NCBI RefSeq assembly: GCF_040436345.1
Contig: NC_133220.1
Coordinates: forward strand, 4,268,436-4,332,435
Origin: Pagrus major
Lineage: Eukaryota; Chordata; Actinopteri; Spariformes; Sparidae
Length of the DNA stretch: 64,000 nt
Reading direction: 5' to 3'
Made by a program: the position numbers and the translations under genes. Shown piece by piece: positions 23,801-35,538 of the stretch; the stretch's first letter is position 1, and the number at the start of each line of letters is the position of its first letter. Under the pieces are notes generated by a model. It made no database searches, had not been told where the DNA came from, and saw only the letters and a list, made by a program, of their open reading frames with translations.

Positions 23801-26800
23801 CCCCAGAAAACAGCCTCCCTCCCAGCGAGTGAAAGAGTCAGACAGCGTCCTGTTGACTGATGGCGATTATGTCATTTAGAGAAAAACGTAACTTTGTCAC
23901 TTTCCAGGATGTTTGGTGGGTCAGGATCTCAACCACAGCACATTATAACAGCATCCATATGATTATAAACAGTCAGCAGGTACATGTTTAGATTAACAGG
24001 AGGACACCGGGGAACACCTTGAAAAAAACACATACGTCATCACCATGACGTGTACCGTCACGCCTCTTCTGGACCCGCAGTGCTGGCTTGCTGTGTGAAT
24101 AACTCTGGTTCGTCTTTAAGCCGGAGCTGCTCGGCTCTGTGTGAACAACCAGCGGCGGAGAAATGGCGAACCGCTGCTGCAGCAATAATGCGACAACTCT
24201 GTGTGAAAAGGGCTGGTAACTTGTGGTTGTGATGGTGACTTGTGGTTGTGATGGTAACTTGTGACCTTTGCTCGCACACTGTGCGCCGAAGTCATTTTAC
24301 CGGTTCGCACATACATTTTTTTAGGGGCAAATGCGAGTGAAGTGTAGCTTAAATATACTTCAAATATGTCAGTACAAGCAGGACACAACCAAAACTATTA
24401 TGTTAGAGGAAACAGGTGTTTGAGTTATTGTTGTGGTGTGTAAAGTTGTTATCTGACTTTGTTTCCTGATGACTCTGCATGTTAACATACTGAGTAACAC
24501 ATGTTTTTATCTTCCAGGTGTCAAAGTGGTCGTGGAAGAAGGCAGTGATGCTGTTTTACCCTGTTCCCCCAGCACCAAGGAGGACATCACAAGAAAGGCC
24601 TTTGACTGGAAGAAAGATGAAAGTCGGCAGGAGGTGTTCTTTTATAATTCAGGCATCTCCACAAGTCAAGATCAGCAGTTCACAGGTCGAGTCTCATATT
24701 TTCCAGATCAACTGAAGAACAGCAACGCCTCCATAAAGATCAATAATCCGAAGAAGGCAGACAGCGGGAACTACAGCTGCAATTTTCCACGTCTTCAGCC
24801 GAGACAAACATTCATCATTGAGCTTGTTGTTGTTGGTGAGTGCTTTCATTAAACAGTTAAAGATGTCCACTCATTTACTGCTGCGACTGGTTCAAGAGTC
24901 CCAGATGGACTTTTGTTGTGGTCAGAATACACATCTGGCAGGGCCTCGAGCCCACAGAGCTGCAGCCACATCTGGAGAGATGTTGATTCAGTGTTATTGT
25001 CAGTCTGGAGTCTGTAGTTTGTGTTAGTTTTAAATTGCATTGTCGGTGTAGTGTGTTGGGATACTGAGAGGTGTTTCTAATATTAAGTCCACCCTAATTT
25101 GAAAGAATTGATTGAGCTCGATTAAAATATTTCTTAGTAACACAGTTCAGTCCCGATAACACATCAGGTGTGTTACCTTTGACCATCCAGTCTTTCCTTC
25201 AGTCAGAATCTGCCTCAAACTGGAAGAAGTTAAAAATGTTTGAACTTTCATCCTGTCAAACAGTGCTGGAGGTTTATATTGTGCTTTTCTATTTCTTTGT
25301 TCCTCTGTATTTTTATCCTCACAATTTAAACTGTATATACAAGCAGAGTACGGACCCACTCAGTGGACACTTTATTAGGTTCACCTGTACAATCTATTAA
25401 TTACATCAGATTCAATACATCTTTATTTACACTGAGTAAATTAACAAAGAGACAAAGAAATTCAGTTTAAAGTCCAACCAGAGGTGTAAAAAGCAGCTGT
25501 GAGCAGATTGTGTACATACAGTATGTTCAGGTGTAATAAAGAGAATAAACTGTGAGGGATGAAGACACTAAGATATAAACAGTGTGAACACGTGCAGCAG
25601 CACAGAAGGCAAAATATACAATGCAGGTATCAGAGCAAAGTAACGTCAGTGAGACGTTATATAGAGAATAAACAGCTGGAGGTTTGATATGAACACAGTG
25701 TTCACACTATAGATCACATATATACAGTATGTACAGTAGTATAAATATGTTTATGTATATATTGTAATTTAATACAGCAGCTCTGCCACTAATTCTGTTT
25801 TTATGAACTTTATAATGTTCAGTTTGTGTCGACTTTGTCTGAAATGTGTAAATGAAAGTGTGTTTATTACTGAGGTCACAGTTAAAGGTGGTGTTGTACT
25901 GAACTACATCACACTGAGAGGTGTTTCTGTTTTTTTGTCCTCCCTGTTTACAAACATGACGGGTCAGAATATTAGAAACACGTCTGAATATAATACAGTC
26001 CAGTTCAACACGTCACTAACTACGAGCTCAGTGATAAAGATTTTATTTCATTAACACCTCGATGACAGTGTCGACAGAAACTGAACATTAATTCATCATA
26101 AAAGTGAAGTTAAAGTCAGAACAGTTGTGTTGGATTGTTTTAGATTAGAGCTGCGAGGTACGGCCTGAAAATTATATCATGATATTTTTCTGCCACATCC
26201 TGATATACGATATGTAACTGGATATTTTAAATCTTCTCAAAAGTGCTTCATAAATGTTAGGACGGGGCCACAAAATCAAATATCACAATATTTTTGACCA
26301 AATAAGCCCTACAGTGATATCAGTATTGTGACAATATTGTAGAGATGACTATTGATACTTGGACAAATATGAAGACAATGAGATTTCTGATCAATAATCA
26401 CCAGTAAAGTGGATATAATGACTAAAGTATTAGAACAAACAGAAAACTACATCACTTTACTGTAATACGGCCTTTAAAAGCTCTTATGACATATCATGAT
26501 ATAATGACATCATCATCTGATGATATACAGTTTAGTCTCATATCACAATAACAATATAAAACTGAGATGTAGCCCGGCGCTAGTTAGCATGTTAGCCTCA
26601 CAGAGCTGTTAGCTTAGCTGAAGACTTTCAGATTTCTCCATTAATAAATCAGAGAAACATCAGTGAACATAATTCTGTTTAAAAAACATAATTCCTCTGA
26701 CATGTGAAGCTTTAATCTGATGTCCTTAGAAAGTACAGTCAACATATTTGAATTACAAAGTAAAAAACAACCTGTGTGTTGCAGCTGAGGAACAGGATAG

Positions 26801-29800
26801 TTTGGTGGTTAGTTGTGTCTTTGAATCCAGTCCAATAAATCAAGATCTGACATGAATAAAACTACAACTTCTCCTGGTGTTATAAAGCTGAAGAGTTTCC
26901 AGCTGAATACATTTTGTAACATTCAAACACAAGGCTCAATAACAAACCTAATAAACTATACTGTAACAGGGCTCTACGCTGACATATTTCCCAACGAGCA
27001 CATGTGCTCCTAAAGTAGGGCTGCTCGATTATGGCAAAAATCATAATCACGATTATTTTGATTGATATTGTAATCACGATTATTAAAGACGATTATTCAT
27101 TGATTTGAGAACAAGCATTTATTGAACTTTTAACTCTGGTATTTCTTTTAACACGATAAGTTTGAACTGAAAAATGCAAATAAATAAGAAAAATATTTTA
27201 ATAAAATGAATTAAATAATATGTAAAAATAAAAAACCATAGGTCCGTTGTGGTGGCAAAATATAATGCTGTTGACACTTCTCTTGCAACTTTTCCGCGAC
27301 ATTCGTCATAAAGGGCAGGCAGCGCAATTCTGCTGAAATGGTGACGTGATGGTAACACTGACTACCGCTTGTCCATTGTGTTAATCAGTTAATTGAACCC
27401 CGGCTCGCTAACGGTGTTGATAGGGCTCATGTCTTTGGCAGTCATGTATGTGACGGCATCCGTTATTTCTTCATGCCTGCGGGAGCCGGGTGGATGTGCC
27501 TATCTTGCACAATATCTTCGTTTGTTCCGAGTCAGACTCCTCGAAACCGAAGTGTTTCCACACCACAGAATTCGCTTTATCTTTCTTCCCGACCAAAGGC
27601 TCCTTTCTGCCATCTTCTACCGTCTTCTTCTACACATTTTTTCCAAACACGCACCGGCGTGGCTGAAAGCGAAACTGTTCAGGCGGGGGCGGGGCGGAGC
27701 GGAGTGCACAGGTGGAGATGGAAGGGTTCGCTGCATTTACCACACAAGACACGGCGCGCGGCAGAATGATCGTTTTATTACGATTATCTTGTTTTCATGA
27801 TCGAGGGAAGCCAAAATCGAAATCGAAATTAAAATTCAATTAATCGCCCAGCCCTATCCTAAAGTAAAATATCTGGGAGCACAAAAAATATGTATTTATT
27901 GATGCTTAACAATTCACATTTAAAGAGGCAGCACAAACAAAATTTTGACAGTGTTTGATTTCATTTTTTTTTCATTTCAGGCAGTAAAACAATGGTTTTG
28001 GTAACTAAACAGGTCCATCACTCAACAAAATATAGAGAAATGTCCCACAAGCAACGTCACATGACCAAACAACTGTAACGTAGTAACTGGTCGTCTCTTT
28101 GGAAACTTATATGAGGAAAAGCCTCTGTCCTCCTGTCTGTCCGACGACTCTTGGTCACATTTCTGCCCGAAAAACAGCGTCTGTCCCCGTCAAAAAACTT
28201 TAACTCACGGTGAAACAAATCACCACGACGGTCAGTCCTCCACCGAGACTTAGTGAACTTTCCCCCAGAAAACAGCCTCCCTCCCCGCGAGTGAAAGAGT
28301 CAGACAGCGTCCTGTTGACTGATGGCGATTATGTCATTTAGAGAAAAACGTAACTTTGTCACTTTCCAGGATGTTTGGTGGGTCAGGATCTCCACCACAG
28401 CACATTATAACAGCATCCATATGATTATAAACAGTCAGCAGGTACATGTTTAGATTAACAGGACACCAGGGAACACCTTGAAAAAAACACATACGTCATC
28501 ATCATGACGTGTACCGTCACGCCTCTTCTGGACCCGCAGCGCCGGCTTGCTGTGTGAATTACTCTGGTTCGTCTTTAAGCCGGAGCTGCTCGGCTCTGTG
28601 TGAACAACCAACGGAGGAGTATTTGCGAACCGCTGCTGCAGCAATAATGCGGCAACTCTGTGTGAAAAGGGCTGGTAACTTGTGGTTGTGATGGTAACTT
28701 GTGGTTGTGATGGTAACTTGTGGTTGTGATGGTAACTTGTGACCTTCATTTTACCGGTTCGCACATACATTTTTTTAGGGGCAAATGCGAGTGAATTGTA
28801 GCTTAAATATACTTAAAATATGTCAGTACAAGCACGACACAACCAAAACTATTATGTTAGAGGAAACAGGTGTTGAGTTATTGTTGTGGTGTGTAAAGTT
28901 GTTATCTGACTTTGTTTCCTGATGACTCTGCATGTTAACATACTGAGTAACACATGTTTTTATCTTCCAGGTGTCAAAGTGTTCGTGGAAGAAGGCAGTG
29001 ATGCTGTTTTACCCTGTTCGCTCAGCAACAAGGAGGACATCACAAGACAGACCTTTGAATGGAAGAAAGATGAAAGACGGCATAAGGTGTTCTTTTATAA
29101 TTCAGGCATCTTCACAGGTCAAGATGAGCAGTTCACAGGTCGAGTCTCACATTTTCAAGATCAACTGAAGAACGGCAACGCCTCCATAAAGATCAATAAT
29201 ACAAAGAAGGACGACAGCGGGAACTACAGCTGCGATTTTCCAAGTCTTCAGCCGAGACAAACATTCAACATTGAGCTTGTTGTTGTTGGTGAGTGCTTTC
29301 ATTAAACAGTTAAAGATGTCCGCTCATTTACTGCTGCGACTGGTTCAAGAGTCCCAGATGGACTTTTGTTGTGGTCAGAATACACATCTGGCAGGGCCTC
29401 GAGCCCACAGAGCTGCAGCCACATCTGGAGAGATGACCTCTGTATCAAACATGCCTGATATCAGAGACACACTGCAGATTATGTCTCTGTGCAATGAAAT
29501 TTCAGCCGTCTATAGTAGATGAAATATGACTTTTACACAGTATTACCTGTCTGTTTCAAAACAATCTAACGTGTGTTTGTTTTGCCTTTCAGATCAAGTC
29601 TTAAGAGACAGAACAGGTGAAAAGTCAGGTGAGTCCTGATTCTGATGACGTCACTCTCCACCTCTGCAGGTGTTTCTGTAAATGTCTTCTCAGGCCTGTC
29701 AGTCTAAACACTAACATCTGTGGGCCTGAACCTCTCTGTGTTGAACTGACTGGGATCACTCGTCACTTAAAGGTGGACACGTTTATTATATTATAGTTAT

Positions 29801-32800
29801 ACAACAACATCTTTTAATCCAAGAAGCCTGCGTGTTATTAAATCTAATACTTTTATTCAGATTGTCTAATTACATGAAGAAGTTATTGTGCAATATGCTA
29901 CAGTCAAATAATTAATTACTGCATTTCCCAAAAAGCCTCCATATAAAGTCTTTTTACTGACGTGACAGAATAATGTCATCTACTTTATTAATGTAGTTTA
30001 GTCCCAGGTTCATTCTGGGTTCATGAATTTTAACTTCATGTTTAATATTTATGTAACAATGTTTATATTTATTTATTGCATCACAGATATTTTAGTATCA
30101 CAGGAAAGATGCAGGCTCATCTTGTGACAATTCAAAATAAATCAGAATCAATATGACTGTACGTTATTGAGCTAAACATCTTTTTATGTCACTGGTTTGG
30201 AAACTCACATTTATCCCAATAATGGTAATTCACCATTATCAACTTATCAACTAGAGTTTTTATAGCAAACCACAATCAAAGTCTTCATCCTCCTGTCCCT
30301 TCACTGGACCAACCTTTAGGGAAGGAAAAGATCATTTCATTTAAAAACATTAAAGCGATGCACCAATCATACGTACGTAGAGTCAAATGTAAGTGCAGCT
30401 GGATTCTGTTAGAAACAGTTGTTTCTGTTGGAAAAGTTCACGTCACAGAGTCAAACAAGCTTTGGAGCTTCAGTATCATCTGCTCATCTCTTGGTGCTTC
30501 TGAACTGTGTTGTTTGTGTAGATGCTGAGAAGAGTTTCTAATAATTAGTCTGCCCTCGTTGACATTAAACACTCATGTTTAAATAAATATAATTGTAAAA
30601 ATAAATGAAACAACCCAGTTAAATCTTTCACAACCTTCTCTTGGCAGAAGTTCAACTAACTTTATGGTTAATTTTTCTTTCAGGCAGCATAATTAAAGTA
30701 GTTCTCACTAACATGTGACACATCAGGTGTGTTTACCTTTGAACACTATGTTTTATATTTTATTACAATCTTTATAGTTCAGTTTAACAAGTTGACTGTA
30801 TTTGTGCTTCTGCCTCAAACTGGAAACAGTTTAAAATGTTTGAAATATCGTCCCATAAAATGATGCTGGAGGCTTTTATTGTGTTTTTCTCTTCACACTG
30901 TAAACTGGATACAAGCAGAGTGTGGATGAACAAAATCCTAATATTACATTAATAATGCTGAAACTGTCTCTTTATAATCTATTGTTTATAATGTGTTCAC
31001 AGGTGAAGCTCCAAAGCCAATTATCGATATACTTGATGATACAAAGGACGGGATCCTGCTGCAGTGTGAAGCTCATGGTGATCCACTTCCTACAGTAGAG
31101 TGGAAGGACAGAGCTGGTAACACTCTTCATGCTGAGGAGCCACAGATCTCAGAAAGTGAAGGTCGTTCATACATCACTGTCAACATTCTTGTGACCAAGA
31201 CTGGCAACTATCGCTGTGTAGCTACGCAGGAGGAAATCAGGCATCAGATTGCTGCTGTGATCCCTGTGTATACCCAAGGTGAGATTCTTCCTAGTTGTGA
31301 TTTAATATGTAAATAATTTTGAATGTTTCAAACTGAGTGAAAAATTCCTTTATAGAAATGATGACGTTGGTTCATCAGTCACCAGAGATTAGAGAGAGAA
31401 TGAACTTTCATTAATTATTAACACTATATGTGCTGTATGTGATGCAGTTAGATTCCCAGTGTTACACTCACTCTCTTTACAGTAAATATGTTTCAGAGGA
31501 AACATCTGAGGACAGTTATGAAGCTCATTGAGAAGTTTTGTGCATCATGAATCTCATAGTATCAAACTGCAACATCCACAAATCTTTATTTTACTTTATA
31601 TTTCATCATAAAAGTGAAGTTTGAGTCAGGACAGTTGTGTTGGATTGCATCAGATCATTAATGTGGGCCTAATAAAGTGGCCACAGTGTGTTTGTTAGTC
31701 TGTGTGTGATGATACATGACTACAATATGAGCACATACACTTGATTCATGTGTTCATTTAGTTAATTAATCAGAGAAACTGTGTTCACTGAGAGAGAAAC
31801 TCTTAGTCCTGAAACACATTTGAGCTCTGTCTCCTCAAGTCACACTGGTGCTGCTTCTGGTTCTGATGCCACAGGATCTTCATCACTAAATCTTTGTCTC
31901 AGTGACATGAAAGAACGATGTTGGTACCAGCTCAGGTCCACTGAGGAGCTCAGACTGAAAGTGGTCGTGATATACAATATGTAACTCGATATTTTAAATC
32001 TTCTCAAAAGCGCTTCATAAATGTTAGGACGGGGCCACAAAATCAAATATCTCAATATGTTTGACCAAACAGGCCCTACTGTGATAATATTGTAGGGATG
32101 ACGATTGTTACTTTCACAAAACATTAACACGATGAGATTTCTGATAATAATCATCATTAATGTGGATATAATGACTCAGTGGGTAAAGAAAGTATCAGAA
32201 CAAGTCGAACAGTCTGGTGAGTTCAGAACATGACGTCACTTTACTGTAATGAGCCTTTAAACCCAGGAACAGACAACAGTTATGATATATCACCATGTGA
32301 GAATATCAAATATCTAAGACAATATATAGTCTCACATCATGACAACAGTATATATTGTATATGTTGCTCAGCCCTGCTTTAGATTGTACAGGTGTTCCTA
32401 TTAAAGTGGCCACACCCGAGCCCTGTTAACAGAAGGGGACAAGCTCTTAATGACCCTGTGTTTCACATTTCATAACACATTTTCTTTATTACTTTAATGT
32501 AAATAGACAACAAAGTTCACATGACGTCCTTTAATGTTTTTTTTAAGCACAACAAATGTGTAAAAGTTCAGGAGCTGCTGTAAAGTCTTCACTGTTGATG
32601 TGTTTCTGTCATGATGTGAGTCAGAAAAAGTGTTTTAGTTGTAAATAGTTACAAACTCTTTAAGGAGAAGTTAGAAAAGTTTTACTCGTCTTGTTCTATC
32701 TAACAATGTAACGAGGACAACATGAAGACACTCAGACAGGAAGAGAAGAGTTTACTCACTGAAAACTAGGAGCAAACTTTACCTCTGAATATACACAATG

Positions 32801-34209
32801 ATAGTTCCTGTAATAATATGAGATCATGGAGGCTTTGAACTGAGTTTTTACTGGACAGTTAACACTTGTCATTAGTACCATTGTATTCAGGCTGTAACTA
32901 CGAGTCTCCAACATTAATTATCAGTTTATAATTGTAGTCATTGTGACTATTAAAGCAGCAGAAGCTGATCAGAGATCTCCTGAAGGATCTGATGCTGAAG
33001 GATGAATTCAGATTCAGAAATCATGAGCAAACCTGATGTTTCACAGCAACATAAATGATCCAACTCTTCAACATGTTCCTAAAATAAAATATGGATCCTG
33101 CTGTGATCTTTAGTGAGCTTTTGTTGGCTGAGACAGAAGAATTGTTCTGATTATATTATTTAAGAATCTGTGTGGAGAGATGTGAAACTGTGTCTCAGTC
33201 TATATGTGTCTGTAAGAATCTCTAAATATTGATTCTGTTCTTTTATTAATGAGTTAAAGTATATTTATGTTTAATAGTCGGAGCTTCAACAGACTCACGC
33301 TTCATAAAACCTGTGACTGTGTGTTGATCTGCTCCCATCAGGCCCAATAACTGTGGAGCCGACCAGCACCAAGAAGCTCACAGTGATTTTAACCTTCATG
33401 TTGCTGGACAGTAGTCAGTGGTGGAAGAAGTACTCGGATACTTTACTGAAGTGAAAGAAGCAGAAACACAAAGTAAAAATACTCTGTTACAAGTAAAAGT
33501 CCACCTGAGTAAAAGTGTAAAAGTATCAGTAAAAGTGTTGTGAAGAAGTTTTATATTTTATCAGATGATCCTGTGTTTTTACTGTCAGATCAAAGTGATG
33601 GACTGTAACTAAGTCCATTTATTTCTTCACTGCTGGGACCAGAACCAGAAGCAGCCTCTGAGCTGTGGAGCCCAGCAGGAGGAAACTGGACCTGAGATCA
33701 GAGCTCACATCACTGTTCCTGCTCACATTCATCCCAGTGGAGTTTTCATGTGAAACAAGTTCAGATTTCAGGAGCAGACTCACCTTTAGTTGTTCTGTGT
33801 GAGCTGTGAGGTCCAGTCTGCTGTTTATCATCTGCACTGACCTTCTGACTGATGCACTCACTTTGTATCTGTTTCAGGGTCCAATAGATGGTTTGCTGGT
33901 TTTGTAGTTGTCAGCCTCCTTTTACATGTTGCTGTTATTCTTCTAGTTGTGCTTACATGCAAGGGTCGCATCAAACTAAATTGTAAGAAAGGTAAGATTA
34001 AATATTGTTTCAACATATTAATGATGAACGGACACCAGAACTAATTCTTTGTATGTATCTCATGTTCAGAGTCTTGACAGTTGTTTTATCCTCTCTGACA
34101 TTAATCATTCTGTGTGTATTAACACTCAGAGTAGGATCAAAACATTTGGGATTTTCTTGAGTATAACTTTGTTTTGTTTCCTTCTGATCCAGGTTCAGGA
34201 CCAGTTTGA
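17775..34209 (+). CDS. B7/butyrophilin-like Ig receptor, gene C (two V exons)
   Basis: Predicted exons: 17775-17844 (signal peptide MELLPLVCLCLLSCSG, last codon split), 24518-24835 (V-set 1), 28971-29288 (V-set 2), 29593-29628 (12-codon linker), 31003-31278 (C-type Ig), 33878-33991 (transmembrane) and 34193-34209 (very short tail, stop TGA). All exons are phase 1 and the sum is 1149 nt, 382 codons plus stop. Skipping either V exon keeps frame (276 residues). It should be a type I surface glycoprotein in immune signalling, by family. The long first intron carries a LINE and inverted-repeat elements. Whether both V exons are used together, alternatively, or one is dead cannot be told. The leader at 17775 is the nearest intact one upstream. 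CD276-like or HHLA2-like are possible names. Confidence 0.7.
18120..18190 (+). repeat. (GT)n-rich microsatellite
   Basis: Imperfect GT/GC dinucleotides with a short G run, in the gene C first intron. The gene D intron has a pure (TG)27 at the matching place. Confidence 0.8.
18408..19680. mobile_element. Inverted-repeat element with ATATATAT minisatellite
   Basis: 18470-18620 and 19370-19510 are reverse complements with some changes (shared GTGAACTTTACAAAGCTCCT and CTCATTGAG). A nested inverted pair (CAGATCCTGACATGTAAATG) lies at 18845 and 19345. The right end runs into tandem units of about 30 bp of the type TATATGTCTATGAGCATATA at 19503-19675. No transposase frame was recognised, so it is probably non-autonomous. 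Confidence 0.55.
20683..22219 (+). mobile_element. 5'-truncated L1-type LINE (C-terminal reverse transcriptase part)
   Basis: Broken frames on + give the end of an L1-like ORF2: FQFLQVRDFIRKKFPDF near 21000, then the zinc-finger-like CDRCK-x7-YHMFWGCPELDRFW near 21360-21440, followed by a 3' UTR and an A-rich tail. Frame shifts separate the pieces at about 21070-21090 and 21220-21330. The 9-bp direct repeat GATCTAAAC flanks it (20674-20682 and 22220-22228). The paralogous site near 37970 lacks the insert. Confidence 0.75.
22230..23340. repeat. Tandem intron modules upstream of V exon 1
   Basis: The module with GAGCCGTTAGCTTAGCTGAA and ATGTGAAGCTTTAA occurs at about 22250 and 22945, again at 26570 and 38290. 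An extra block of about 400 bp (22427-22828) interrupts the first module relative to the others. No exon seen. Confidence 0.6.
23330..24340. mobile_element. Candidate old DNA transposon upstream of V exon 1
   Basis: Starts with ACAGGGCTCTACGCTGACAT, a form seen at ends of fish hAT-like elements, and is copied whole at about 26960-28770 before V exon 2. Contains GGTAACTTGTGGTTGTGAT direct repeats near 24220. No transposase frame identified and the right end is unclear. Confidence 0.35.
24518..24835 (+). CDS. Gene C V-set exon 1
   Basis: 106-codon phase 1-1 exon, acceptor TTATCTTCCAG, donor GTGAGT. V-set hallmarks: Cys in VLPCSPS, Trp in FDWKKDE, the R-V-S strand, and D-S-G-N-Y-S-C with the second Cys. 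One NAS glycosylation sequon. No linker or C exon follows before the next V exon: the paralogous C exon region is lost after about 25345. Confidence 0.8.
25080..26540. other. Gene C intron between V exons, no exon seen
   Basis: 25080-25345 matches the sequence that precedes the C exon elsewhere, then breaks into a dispersed repeat (ACTCAGTGGACACTTTATTA) near 25355, so a C exon once present was lost. A LINE-3'-end-like fragment follows at about 25410-25700. Confidence 0.5.
27016..27856 (-). mobile_element. hAT transposon remnant with BED-finger and transposase pieces
   Basis: Ends are TAGGGCTGCTCGATTA and, inverted, TAGGGCTGGGCGATTA. The 8-bp target duplication TCCTAAAG flanks it at 27008-27015 and 27857-27864, as expected for hAT. 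On the minus strand there are pieces of a ZBED-type transposase: VWKHFGFEE (BED zinc-finger start), AKDMSPINTV, and LPSRHHFSRIALPALYDE followed by YFATTTDLW. Stops and a large internal deletion make it non-autonomous. The empty site is preserved in the paralogue at 23365-23372. Confidence 0.85.
28971..29288 (+). CDS. Gene C V-set exon 2
   Basis: 106-codon phase 1-1 exon with the same splice signals as V exon 1. Cys in VLPCSLS, Trp in FEWKKDE, second Cys in NYSCDF. It is followed by the linker exon at 29593 and so sits in the ancestral V position. Differences from V exon 1 mostly change residues. Confidence 0.85.
29593..29628 (+). CDS. Gene C linker exon (12 codons)
   Basis: Homologue of 447-485, one codon shorter. 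Acceptor GCCTTTCAG, donor GTGAGT. Reads D-Q-V-L-R-D-R-T-G-E-K-S. Confidence 0.6.
31003..31278 (+). CDS. Gene C C-type Ig exon
   Basis: 92 codons, phase 1-1, with Cys in LLQCEAHG, Trp in VEWKDRAG and Cys in YRCVATQEE. About 12% of bases differ from the gene A exon while the introns either side are almost the same. Confidence 0.85.
31279..33877 (+). other. Gene C intron between C and transmembrane exons
   Basis: Closely matches 3816-6997 except for a deletion relative to gene A near 32716. Contains the dispersed repeat at 33417-33590. No exon seen. The 80-codon open frame on the minus strand at 33619-33861 also exists in gene A but has no recognisable domain. Confidence 0.5.
33878..33991 (+). 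CDS. Gene C transmembrane exon
   Basis: 38 codons, phase 1-1. Gly-Ser-Asn-Arg-Trp then a hydrophobic run (FVVVSLLLHVAVILLVVLT) and basic residues CKGRIKLNCKK. Five codons longer than in gene A, and the cytoplasmic basic part is different. Confidence 0.8.
34193..34209 (+). CDS. Gene C rebuilt tail exon
   Basis: Relative to gene A, a deletion removes the start of the tail exon and joins its end to the polypyrimidine tract, making a new acceptor CTTCTGATCCAG at 34192. The tail then reads G-S-G-P-V and stops at TGA 34207-34209. Confidence 0.55.
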
Positions 34210-34611
34210 GTCTGAGACCATGCTGGATGACGGCGCATTTTGTCTGGTCACTTATTTCAGTTGGAGGAGTAAAACCTGGTTTTAACATTTAAATGAATCT
34301 GAGGTTCAGGTTAGGATTGGGGTTGTGTTAAAGCAGATAGTTGTGATGGCAGCAAGGAAGGTTGTTTGGGTGACGATGTGCATGTAGCTCATTCTGCTTT
34401 CATCACTATGTCCCATTACCACGGCAACAGTCTCTCCCTGAACCATCCTCATGTCCTGAACCTCATCCAGATCATAGACAGTAAGATCACAGCTTGTCTG
34501 CTCCCTCAACTAACGAGCTAACTCACAATTAATATACAAGATATACATCCTGTCATTAGGGACTTAATGAAACCAGAACAAGACCGTCCAAGTTTTATAT
34601 ACGTGTTCAGA

Positions 34612-34815
34612 GCCGAGGGGCTCGGACCAAAAAAGTGCCGTCACACTTTGGTTCGATCCCGGGCTCCTCCCGTCCACATGTCCAAGTGTCCTTGAGCAAC
34701 AGGCTGAAGCCCAAACTGCTCCCGATGGTCAGACCAGCACCTTGTATGGTAGCTCACTGCCATCGGTGAGTGAGTGAGTGAGTGAGTGACTGAGTGAGTG
34801 ACTGAGTGACTGAGC
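34612..34815 (+). mobile_element. tRNA-derived SINE, gene C copy
   Basis: Copy of the element at 7855. B-box-like TTGGTTCGATCCCGG near 34650, body CCAAACTGCTCCCGATGG, and a shorter GAGT tract at about 34766-34812. Confidence 0.65.
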
Positions 34816-34861
34816 TCCACATGTGCTTCAAAACCAATAAACCAATAATATTTGTGTTATT

Positions 34862-35420
34862 GCTTATGGAAGCCCCCCAAAATATTTCCATGATAAATCA
34901 CAATTATGAGATTAAAAAGTGAAGATTATTACATAAAACATCGAAATTATTGGATTAAAAAATGAAATTAGTCAATGAAAAGGTCAAAATTGTGAGAAAA
35001 AAGTCAAATATGAGATAAATTATGGATTAAAATCTGAATTATTAGGAAAAAGTCATAATTATTTGATAAAATCTTGAAATTATGAGGTTTAAAAGTCAAT
35101 AGTAAACAAATTCATTATATGAGATTCAAAAAATTGTGAGATTCAAAAAATCTAAATTATGAGTTAAAAAGTGAGAATTTTCAGATAAAAATTCATAAAT
35201 ATGAAAGAAAATTGAAAAAGGTCAAAATTACGCATTAAAAAATGTTAATTTTGAGATAAAAAAGTCGGACTGGTAAATAAAAATTCATAAATGATAGATA
35301 AAAATAAAGATAAATCTAATTGTGAGATAAATTTGACTTTTTGTCTCATAGTAATCACTTAATCTCACAATTATGATTTCTCTCATAATTATGATTTACC
35401 ATGGGAGTATTTTATTTTTA
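34862..35420. mobile_element. AT-rich MITE-like element, gene C copy
   Basis: Same element as 8216-8790 with internal ATTATGAGATTAAAAAGT-like repeats. It lacks the 22-bp minisatellite expansion at its right end. Confidence 0.5.
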
Positions 35421-35538
35421 TGAATGCTTGGTTTTCATTATTTATTGTCTTCAGCTGTCAGAAAGCCTGTCCTGCTTCTTTGTATTTGTTGCGGTTCTGA
35501 TCCAGAGTCTGTCAGGTCCAGTTACACACTGAACTCTA

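Noticed and set aside
27393-27800. 135-codon plus-strand frame
   Set aside because: It is antisense to the BED finger and transposase pieces of the hAT remnant, which are recognisable on the minus strand.
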